64,000 bases of DNA, from contig URCA01000006.1 in NCBI GenBank assembly GCA_900546265.1, positions 76,639-140,638 of the forward strand. The letters run 5' to 3'. This document shows, piece after piece, positions 29,759-37,252 of the stretch; within the stretch, counting starts at the first letter, position 1, and each line of letters opens with the position of its first letter. The translations under genes were made by a program, and so were the position numbers. The DNA comes from an uncultured Oscillospiraceae bacterium. GTDB lineage: Bacteria; Bacillota; Clostridia; Oscillospirales; Acutalibacteraceae. Under the pieces are notes generated by a model. It was given only the letters and a program-made list of their open reading frames with translations, did not search any database and was not told the DNA's origin.

Positions 29759-32716
29759 ATGCAGCCAGAGGATTTTGAAAAAACCAAACGTTCCAGCGGA
29801 CCGCTGAGGCTGATCGCGTTTTCCGCCGCCGGTTTTATCCTGCTGGGGGCGCTGGCCGTCGCGGCCGGGAACTGCGCGGTGCAGACCGGCGGAACGCCCG
29901 CCGCCGCGTCACCCCTGCAGATTTCCGAATATATGAGCAGCAACAACGCTGTACCCGACAGCGCGGGAACCTTCAGCGACTGGGTGGAGGTGACAAACGC
30001 CGGGGACACGGCCCTATCCCTGAAGGGGTACGCCCTGGAGAGCGCGAAAAAGACTGGCATGTTGCCCGACAGGCAGCTTCAGCCCGGGGAGTGCGCCGTG
30101 ATCTACTGCGACGGGCTGGGCCGGGAGGAGGGGCGCGCGGCCTTCCGGCTGAAGGCGGCCGGCGGCGAGGAACTGCTGCTCAAGGATCCCGCCGGCAAGA
30201 CGGTGGACGCGACCACCACCATAGCGCTGGAGACCAACGTGTCCGCCGTCCGGGGAGAGGGGATTTTCTCCGCCGCGGCGCGCTACACGCCGGGATACCC
30301 CAACACCGACGAGGGCTACGCCGCCTATATGGCGTCCCGCCAGGTCAGCCAGAGTGCTCTGGTGCTCAGCGAAATCCTGGCGGCCAACACGGTGACCCTG
30401 GCCGATGCCGACGGGCAGTTTGCCGACGTTATCGAGATCCGTAACGACTCGAAGGAAACCATCCAGCTGGAGCGCTACGGCTTGAGCAACGACAAGGAGC
30501 AGCCGCTGAAATGGCAGTTTCCCAAACGGGAGCTGAAGCCGGGAGAAACGCTTCTGGTATTCGCCTCCGGCAAGGGGCATTCCAGCGACGCGCGGGAGCT
30601 GCACGCCCCCTTCAAGCTGGACAAGGCGGCGGACACGGTGGTGCTGGCCGCGCCGGACGGACGGATCCTCGACAGCGTGGAAATCAACGGACTGGACAAC
30701 GACATCGCCCTGGTGCGCGGCGGGGACGGCCAGTGGAGCCGCACAGCGGCGGTATCCCCCGGGTACCCCAACACGGCGGAGGGGATGGAGGCGTTCTGGA
30801 AAGCGCAGGACGCCTCCCGCACGGGGCTGCGCATCAACGAGGTGATGACCCGCAACAACACCGTCGTGTGCATCGGCGGCCGGCCCTACGACTGGGTGGA
30901 GCTGTACAATCCCACCGACAAGCCGATTTCCCTAAAGGGATACACCCTGAGCAACGACACCGACACTCCCGGGCGGTTCGCCCTGCCCGACAAGGCGGTG
31001 CCCGCAGGCGGGTATCTGGTGATTTACTGCACCGGGGAGACGGTGGACGGCGGCACGCGGTACATCCAGGCGAACTTCAAGCTGAACGGTGGGGACGGCG
31101 CGGTGGCGCTGTACAAGGACGGAAACATGGTGGACGGCGTCAGCCTGTCGGGTATCCCCATCGACTGCAGCAAGGGGCGCCGGGAGACGGGAGGCGCGGG
31201 GTTCTGGCTGTTCACCAAGCCGACCCTGGGCGCGGCCAACGGCGGCGGAGGCGAGCGGGACCGGACAGCCACCCCGGTGGCGGCCACCAAGCCCGGGATT
31301 TACAACGGCGTGCAGAAAGTGGAGGTTGCCCTGAGCGGGGAGGGTGCGGTATACTATACCCTGGACGGTTCGGCCCCCACCACGGCGTCGGCCCGGTACA
31401 CCGGCCCTTTCGCCGTGACCGCTACCACGGCCGTGCGTGCGATAGCGGTCAAGCCAGGGGCGGTGCCCAGCGACATCCTCACGGCCAGCTATATCGTCAA
31501 CGAAAACCATCAGATGGACGTGGTCAGCCTCACATCGCCGCCGGACGGGCTGTTCGGTTATGAAAAGGGCATCTACGCCGTGGGTAAGGGGCAGGCCGAT
31601 TACCCCAACGAGGGGGCCAACTTCATGCAGCACGGTTACGCCTGGGAGCGGGCGGCCCATGTGGAGCTGTTCCCCCAGGACAAGGAGGAAGCGGGCTTTT
31701 CCGTAGGGTGTGGGGTACGGATTTTCGGCGGCATGTCCCGCACCTATCAGAAAAAGTCCCTGACGCTGAAGTTCCGGGACAGCTACGGCGCGAGCCAGCT
31801 GGTGTATCCGGTGTTTGCCAGCCGGGACAATCGGGTGTTCGATAATCTGCTGCTCCGCTCCGGCGGGCAGGACTGGGCCAAGGCCATCATGAAGGATGTC
31901 CTGACCACCAGTCTGGCGGACGACACGGATATTCTCGCCAACCAGGCATACCGGCCGGTGGTGCTGTATATCAACGGGGCCTACTGGGGCATCCACTATA
32001 TCCGGGAGAAAATCAACGAAGGGTTTATCGCCGCCAACGCCAACGTGTCGGAAGACAGCGTCAACCTGCTGGTGGCCAACGGCCGGGTGGGCGCGGGCAG
32101 CGAGGATTATCAGGCGCTGCTCAGCTACATCAAGGCGCACAGCCCGCTGAACGCAGAGGCGTACCGGTATGTCTGCGACCGGATGGACGTGACCAGCTTT
32201 GCGGATTATCTCATCACCGAGATGTATTGCGGCAACAAGGATTCAGGGAACATCCGCTGGTACCGCTCCAGCGAAACGGACAACAAGTGGCGGTGGATCC
32301 TCTACGACACCGACATCACCTACGCGGCCGGCGAAAACTGGGTATGGTTTCTCATCGATCCGGCAGGCACCGGCACCGGGCAGAATTTCAGCACCGCCCT
32401 TATCAACGGGCTGCTGACCAGCGGGGAGTTTCGGCAGCTGTTCTTGGAACGGCTGAAGTTCAACATGCAGAACACCTTCCGCACCGACAAGGTGCTGGCC
32501 CGCATCGACGAACTGAGCGGGAAGCTCAAGCCGGAAATCGCCCGCAATTATGCCCGGTGGGAAATCAGCCGCGATTGGAACGCGATGGTAGCCGGGATCC
32601 GCTCGTTCGTAGAAAAGCGGCCGGCGACCCTCAAGCAGGAGTTCCTGGACGCGCGGGTGGCCGCGAAATTTCAATATACGGCGCAGCAGCTGGATGACTG
32701 CTTTGCCGGACAGTGA
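29759..32716 (+). CDS. CotH kinase-family surface protein with three lamin-tail domains
   Basis: A 985-residue protein. One N-terminal membrane helix (about 18-42) is followed by three lamin-tail-like (LTD) beta domains at about residues 60-185, 200-330 and 350-480. Each opens with an SE-IL/INEVM-type strand and contains a D-WVEV/VELYN core and a KGYALE/GYTLSND turn. A chitobiase C-terminal-like beta domain with YYTLDGSAPT follows (about 500-585). The last 390 residues are a CotH spore-coat kinase fold with EKGIYAVGKGQ, KKSLTLKFRD, DNLLLRSGG, INGAYWGIHYIREKI and the metal-binding WRWILYDTDITY. CotH proteins are protein kinases that phosphorylate coat or surface proteins. It is followed by VTC and DUF4956 genes, a recurrent trio. 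Confidence 0.9.
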   Translation: MQPEDFEKTKRSSGPLRLIAFSAAGFILLGALAVAAGNCAVQTGGTPAAASPLQISEYMSSNNAVPDSAGTFSDWVEVTNAGDTALSLKGYALESAKKTGMLPDRQLQPGECAVIYCDGLGREEGRAAFRLKAAGGEELLLKDPAGKTVDATTTIALETNVSAVRGEGIFSAAARYTPGYPNTDEGYAAYMASRQVSQSALVLSEILAANTVTLADADGQFADVIEIRNDSKETIQLERYGLSNDKEQPLKWQFPKRELKPGETLLVFASGKGHSSDARELHAPFKLDKAADTVVLAAPDGRILDSVEINGLDNDIALVRGGDGQWSRTAAVSPGYPNTAEGMEAFWKAQDASRTGLRINEVMTRNNTVVCIGGRPYDWVELYNPTDKPISLKGYTLSNDTDTPGRFALPDKAVPAGGYLVIYCTGETVDGGTRYIQANFKLNGGDGAVALYKDGNMVDGVSLSGIPIDCSKGRRETGGAGFWLFTKPTLGAANGGGGERDRTATPVAATKPGIYNGVQKVEVALSGEGAVYYTLDGSAPTTASARYTGPFAVTATTAVRAIAVKPGAVPSDILTASYIVNENHQMDVVSLTSPPDGLFGYEKGIYAVGKGQADYPNEGANFMQHGYAWERAAHVELFPQDKEEAGFSVGCGVRIFGGMSRTYQKKSLTLKFRDSYGASQLVYPVFASRDNRVFDNLLLRSGGQDWAKAIMKDVLTTSLADDTDILANQAYRPVVLYINGAYWGIHYIREKINEGFIAANANVSEDSVNLLVANGRVGAGSEDYQALLSYIKAHSPLNAEAYRYVCDRMDVTSFADYLITEMYCGNKDSGNIRWYRSSETDNKWRWILYDTDITYAAGENWVWFLIDPAGTGTGQNFSTALINGLLTSGEFRQLFLERLKFNMQNTFRTDKVLARIDELSGKLKPEIARNYARWEISRDWNAMVAGIRSFVEKRPATLKQEFLDARVAAKFQYTAQQLDDCFAGQ

Positions 32717-32728
32717 GGAGGCGCCGTT

Positions 32729-33406
32729 ATGGATGGATTTCGGCACGAGAACAAATATTTCATCAGCTGGGCGGGATACCAATTCCTGCGCGGGCGGCTG
32801 GCCGCCATGCTGGAGACGGACAGCCATGCCGTGCAAAGCGACGGCCGCTACAAAATCCGCAGCCTGTATTTCGACGATTACAAGCAGAGCGGACTGCTGG
32901 ACAAGGTGGAGGGGGTGGAGACCCGGGAGAAGTTCCGGATCCGCTTCTACGACATGGATGACAGCTTCATCCGGCTGGAATCGAAGCAGAAGCACAACCA
33001 GATGACCAAGAAGCAGGCCGCGCCCCTCACACGGGAGCAGACCGATCGCCTGCTGGCCGGCGATCTCTGGTTTTTATACGACACCGGGGACCCGTTGCTG
33101 AAAAGCTTCTACCTGAAAAGCCGGACCCGCCTGCTCAGGCCGACGGTCCTTGTGGACTACGACCGGGAGGCGTATTTGTTCGAGGATGTGCGCATCACGT
33201 TCGATCTCGATTTACATACCGGCAACTATGGCACCGATTTGTTCAGCCGGGACTTGTTCACCGTGCCCGTCCTGCCCGGTGACCGGGTGATCCTGGAGGT
33301 CAAGTTCGACGAGCAGCTCCCCTTTGCGGTGCGGCAGCTGCTGCGACCGGTCAACGCCGTGCGCAGCGCCATTTCAAAATACGAACTGTGCAGACAGTTT
33401 CAATAA
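32729..33406 (+). CDS. VTC-domain polyphosphate polymerase
   Basis: A 225-residue triphosphate-tunnel protein of the VTC family, which makes or processes inorganic polyphosphate from ATP. The tunnel residues are recognisable: RHENKYFIS, KIRSLYFDD, REKFRIRFY, RLESKQK, a DYDREAYL strand and ILEVKFDE, with C-terminal SAISKYELCRQF. It starts 12 bases after the CotH stop with a GGAGG site. Bacterial VTC proteins next to CotH and DUF4956 may supply polyphosphate or a phosphate donor; this is inference. Confidence 0.92.
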   Translation: MDGFRHENKYFISWAGYQFLRGRLAAMLETDSHAVQSDGRYKIRSLYFDDYKQSGLLDKVEGVETREKFRIRFYDMDDSFIRLESKQKHNQMTKKQAAPLTREQTDRLLAGDLWFLYDTGDPLLKSFYLKSRTRLLRPTVLVDYDREAYLFEDVRITFDLDLHTGNYGTDLFSRDLFTVPVLPGDRVILEVKFDEQLPFAVRQLLRPVNAVRSAISKYELCRQFQ

Positions 33407-33421
33407 TGGAGGGTATTCACC

Positions 33422-34087
33422 ATGTTTGACGTTATCAAAAAGAGCGTGCTTGATCAATTCGCCCAGGGGATTTCCATCGCGGATATGCTCTGGTCGCTGG
33501 GCGTGGCTTTCCTCATGGGCCTGTTCATCCTGCTGGTGTATAAGCAGACGTTCCGGGGCGTACTGTTCTCCAAGGGGTACGCCTTCTCCCTGGTGCTGCT
33601 GGCCATGGTCACGGCGCTGGTCATCCGCACCATCTCCTCCAATCTGGCCCTGTCCCTCGGCATGGTGGGCGCCCTTTCCATCGTCCGCTTCCGCACGGCC
33701 ATCAAGGATCCGGTGGACACGGTGTTCATGTTCTGGTCCATTACCTGCGGCATCATGGCCGGCGCCGGGCAGTACATCATCGGGGGCTGTGCCTGCTTCG
33801 GCGTGGGGCTGCTCTACTTCGTGGTGTCCAAAATCCACGGTAAGAGCAAGGCGCCCTATCTGCTCGTGGTGCGGTACGACCCGGAGAAATCCGCCAACGT
33901 GGGCAAGGCGCTCAAGCTGCTGCCCAAGCATCGGCTGAAATCACGCACCATGACAAGAGCCGGCGCGGAAATCACGCTGGAGGTGTCCCTCAAGGAGGAC
34001 GAGATGGCCGTGCTCGACAAGATGCTGTCCGTGGACGGCGTGATGGATGCGAGCCTCATCAGCTACGAAGGGGAATTCGGGCTGTAA
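33422..34087 (+). CDS. DUF4956 membrane protein
   Basis: A 221-residue protein with four to five N-terminal membrane helices (to about residue 135) and a soluble C-terminal domain of ferredoxin-like pattern. Its conserved core, SLGMVGALSIVRFRTAIKDPVDTVFMFWSI, is the family hallmark. It is regularly coupled with VTC and CotH genes in Firmicutes; its role is unknown. By analogy to the yeast VTC complex it could be the membrane channel or anchor for polyphosphate handling. Confidence 0.9.
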   Translation: MFDVIKKSVLDQFAQGISIADMLWSLGVAFLMGLFILLVYKQTFRGVLFSKGYAFSLVLLAMVTALVIRTISSNLALSLGMVGALSIVRFRTAIKDPVDTVFMFWSITCGIMAGAGQYIIGGCACFGVGLLYFVVSKIHGKSKAPYLLVVRYDPEKSANVGKALKLLPKHRLKSRTMTRAGAEITLEVSLKEDEMAVLDKMLSVDGVMDASLISYEGEFGL

Positions 34088-34120
34088 GGCCGGACAACAA
34101 AAAGCCACAAAAGTTTTCGC

Positions 34121-34352
34121 CCGCCTTTTTCAAAAGGCGGTGGGGGCGAGGGGCGAAGCCCCCGCCGTCCTCCTCAGAGGCCGAAATGTCTTCCCCAAAA
34201 GAGCGCAGGAGGGGTGTAAACCGTCCTAGTACGACGCATGCGTCGTGCAGGGGACAGTTTTACGGCGGGAACCCTCGCCGGGGGTTCCCCGGTGCGGCGT
34301 AACGCGCCGCATCAGGATTCCCCATTTGTACATTTTGCTATTTGGCAAATAG
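34121..34352. repeat. Cluster of perfect hairpins and palindromes in a gene-free gap
   Basis: From 34088 to 34419 there is no gene I can support. The gap contains stems at 34121-34140, 34150-34162, a 16-bp perfect palindrome at 34231-34246 inside a larger imperfect stem (about 34216-34262), 34267-34289, 34293-34311, and an AT-rich 34338-34352. It closes with TTTTTCGACAAGCT just before the terminator, nearly the same string as before the V-ATPase terminator. Confidence 0.6.
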
Positions 34353-34366
34353 TTTTTCGACAAGCT

Positions 34367-34400
34367 GAGGGGCGAAGCACCGCATGGTGCTTCGCCCCTC
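34367..34400. terminator. Bidirectional terminator, 15-bp perfect stem
   Basis: The stem pairs 34367-34381 with 34386-34400 around a 4-base loop and is followed by TCTTTT on the plus strand. The FN3 surface-protein gene ends 20 bases away on the other strand. Confidence 0.8.
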
Positions 34401-34419
34401 TCTTTTCTGTATGTTGAGA

Positions 34420-37167
34420 TTAGCTGGCGGTGTGCTTCGGCTTCCGGAATCTGGCCAGAACCACGGCGCCGGAGGCGGCGGCCAGCAGGAAGACCGTGAC
34501 GGCCACCCGCTCGCCGGTGACGGGAGTGGATCCGCCAGGGCCGGTATGGACGCCGCCGTCGGAGCTGTCTTCTCCGCCGCCGATCCCGCTCATATTCAGC
34601 GCGATAACCGGGTACACCGACACGGCGTCTCCCTGCATGTTGTAGCCGACAACCTGGATTTCATAGTTTTTGCTTTCCAGGTTTTCGAAGGTGTATTCCG
34701 CCGCCGAATAGGGCAGGGAATCGCTCTTTTGATCCAGCGTATAGCCAGCGTCGGTTTTGGCGAACAGGTAGGCGCGGTAGTGGCTGATGCCGGGGGCGGC
34801 GTTCCAGCCGATTTGCACCCGGCCGGTGGCGCTGCTGATGATGCCCGCGCTGTTCGCGTCCATATTGGGCGTCAGGGGCGCGGTGGGATCGGCGATGACC
34901 GGATCGTCGGGATCGTCCGGATCGGGCTCCTCCGTTTCGCCCAGGGTGGCGAAGGGGCCGCCGCTGAGAACGCTCTTGTTCCCCGCCGCGTCCTCGGCCA
35001 CCACAGCGGCGTAATAATCCGTCGCCGCGGTCAAATCGCCCAGGATGGCGGTGGTTTCGCCGGTCACGGTGACGCCGCCCTCCGTGGGCAGGCTGTCGGC
35101 GGTGATGGCTTCCTTCCCTACAAAAACGGTATACTTGATGCCGTTGGCAGCCGTCTGGTCATCAGCGGCCGCCGGCCATTTTAGGGTCAGGCTGGTGCCG
35201 GAGGCGGAGGCCTTTTCCAGAACGCCGGAGGAGAAGACCGGTGCCTGGGTATCCGGGCCCAGCTCGGCGTTGAGATCCATAGCCACGCAGGCCGTGATCT
35301 TTTGGAACCAGGGCATTTCGCCCTGGGTGAAGACCTTGGATTCCACCCGCAGGACTTCGCCCGCCTTCATCTCCAGACCGGAGAGAGTGGGAACGGGAAC
35401 CCATTTGCTCGTATCGGTGGCGTCATAGCCGGGAATGACCGCCCAGCCCTCCTTAATGGTGAAGCCGCCTTCCTCGGCGTCCTCCGCCTTGGGCCAGATG
35501 GTGGCGCCGCCCACGGTAATGCGCACGCCCATTTCCTGATCCCCGCCGCCGCCGTCGCAGCTGCGGAAATACTGCGTCATTTCATAAGACTGGGACTTAT
35601 CGTCGCTGCCGCGGCGGAAGGTGTAGATACCAGCCTTGGGGGCGGTGAACACCATAGCCGCGTTGACCTTGAAATCGGGGTTGACTGCGTCCACCGGATT
35701 GACCGGCATCAGCTGGGACAGGTAGTAGCGCTCGATGTTCTTTTCCTTTTTCGGGGCGTAGAAGCTCGCGCCGGGGAAATTGCCGCCCCAGTCGATATCC
35801 GGGGTTTTGATATACAGGTAGTCGTCCGCACGGGTGGCCTTGGTCACGTAGCTCCAAACACCGTCCTTCTGCAGCTGCACCCGCCAGGGGGAAGCGCTCT
35901 CCAGCGCCGCGATGTCCTCGTTCTGCGGCTGGGCGGAGGGCAAGGCGTCAAGTTTGGCCTGGATAGCGTCGAAATAGTCGTACACCTCGTATTCCGCCAG
36001 GTTCTTGGGGGGCGGATCCTGGGTGCGGAAGGGGCCGCCGGCCAGCAGGACGTAATTGCCCGCCGCGTCGTAGGCGGCCACTGCCACATAATAATCGGTA
36101 GAGCCTTCCAGGCCGGACAGGGTCAGGGAGGTTTTGCCGGGAGCCGCGACGCCGGTCAGGCCGTCCAGGCTTTCGATGGCGCTGGCGGCGTAGAACACCT
36201 TATAGGTCAGGTTGTTCTGGGCCGTCTTATTGTCGGTGGCCTGGGGCCAGGACAGGGTGAGGGTGGTATCGGTCGCGGCGTCGGCGTTGTTGGAAACCGC
36301 CGCGTCGGCCGGGAATTCCGGCGCCACATCGTCCGGCGGGATGGGCTTTACGTAGGTCATATTGGCGCTGACGGCCGTGTTAAAGAGCCAAGGCTGGCCC
36401 CCCGTCACAGGCTCGGCTGTCAGGGCGCGGCATTCCACCCGCAGCACCTGACCGGCGCTCATTTCCAAATCGGATAGGGCCGGAATGGCCACCGGCTTGG
36501 CGTTGGTCACCTCAGCCCAGCCGTCGTTGAGGGTGAGGGAGGCGTCATCCGCCTTGGGCCAGATGGCCGCGCCGTCGATGGTAATGCGCACACCCACCTT
36601 ATGACTGCCGCCGCGTACCATAAAGAATTGCGTTTCGGCATAAGCGGCGGAGTCCTCGTCGGGGGAATGAGCAAACTCGTAGATGCCGGCGGTGGGAGCG
36701 GTGAAAGCCCAAGCCGCACAGTCGTCGAAGACGCCGTTATCGGTTTTCATGGGGCACAGCACAGTCAAATCCTTTCCCTTATCCGCCGGAGCGTACATGG
36801 AAACGCCAGGGTATACACCGCCCCATTCATACCCGTCAATCCAGGCGTAAACATATTGAGAAGGATCGTACTTGGCTTTGTTGACCGCCGTCCAGTCGGC
36901 GGCGCCCTTCTTTTTCACCTGCCCCTGCCACTGGGAATTCAGCGAGGCGGGAATCGCCGCGCCTGTATCTCCCACCGTCCTGGTCAGGTCATCGAGAGCG
37001 TCCCGGTAGCCGCTTAGCTTGTACTGTGTCCCGTTTTCCACCGTGGCTTTCACCGCGCTGCGGGAGCGGGGCGCCGCCAGGGCCCCCGGCGCCATCCAGA
37101 CGGCGGCCAGAGACAGCAGCAGGCACAGAACCGATGCGACGGATACGCCTTTGCGCAGATGTTTCAT
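34420..37167 (-). CDS. Large secreted surface protein with two repeated beta modules and FN3 domains
   Basis: A 915-residue protein. It has a signal peptide (cleavage after GALAAP), then two copies of an uncharacterised module of about 230 residues (around 40-275 and 395-640) that share DY-WGG-FPG-S-YAP, a FTAPxAGIYxF strand, MGVRITVGGATIWPKAEDA and LSGLEMKAGEVLRVE. Each is followed by a fibronectin type III-like domain (SLTLKWPAA, TDYYVAVxAYDAAGN). A third FN3-like domain follows, then a Ser/Gly linker. The C terminus, TPVTGE, a hydrophobic helix and RFRKPK, resembles a sortase signal, so wall anchoring is likely. It lies 85 bases downstream of the putative hydrolase gene and is probably co-transcribed. 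Function unknown; the modules may bind glycans. Confidence 0.75.
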   Translation of the reverse strand: MKHLRKGVSVASVLCLLLSLAAVWMAPGALAAPRSRSAVKATVENGTQYKLSGYRDALDDLTRTVGDTGAAIPASLNSQWQGQVKKKGAADWTAVNKAKYDPSQYVYAWIDGYEWGGVYPGVSMYAPADKGKDLTVLCPMKTDNGVFDDCAAWAFTAPTAGIYEFAHSPDEDSAAYAETQFFMVRGGSHKVGVRITIDGAAIWPKADDASLTLNDGWAEVTNAKPVAIPALSDLEMSAGQVLRVECRALTAEPVTGGQPWLFNTAVSANMTYVKPIPPDDVAPEFPADAAVSNNADAATDTTLTLSWPQATDNKTAQNNLTYKVFYAASAIESLDGLTGVAAPGKTSLTLSGLEGSTDYYVAVAAYDAAGNYVLLAGGPFRTQDPPPKNLAEYEVYDYFDAIQAKLDALPSAQPQNEDIAALESASPWRVQLQKDGVWSYVTKATRADDYLYIKTPDIDWGGNFPGASFYAPKKEKNIERYYLSQLMPVNPVDAVNPDFKVNAAMVFTAPKAGIYTFRRGSDDKSQSYEMTQYFRSCDGGGGDQEMGVRITVGGATIWPKAEDAEEGGFTIKEGWAVIPGYDATDTSKWVPVPTLSGLEMKAGEVLRVESKVFTQGEMPWFQKITACVAMDLNAELGPDTQAPVFSSGVLEKASASGTSLTLKWPAAADDQTAANGIKYTVFVGKEAITADSLPTEGGVTVTGETTAILGDLTAATDYYAAVVAEDAAGNKSVLSGGPFATLGETEEPDPDDPDDPVIADPTAPLTPNMDANSAGIISSATGRVQIGWNAAPGISHYRAYLFAKTDAGYTLDQKSDSLPYSAAEYTFENLESKNYEIQVVGYNMQGDAVSVYPVIALNMSGIGGGEDSSDGGVHTGPGGSTPVTGERVAVTVFLLAAASGAVVLARFRKPKHTAS

Positions 37168-37252
37168 CGTTCATCCTCCTTACCAAATGTATGAGCACGG
37201 TTGATGCGACAGCCTCCAGGCTGTGATTTCCATTCATAAAGGCCGTCAGCCT

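Noticed and set aside
35302..36477. 391-codon open frame antisense to the FN3 surface protein
   Set aside because: Artefact of the repetitive, GC-rich FN3 coding sequence on the other strand.
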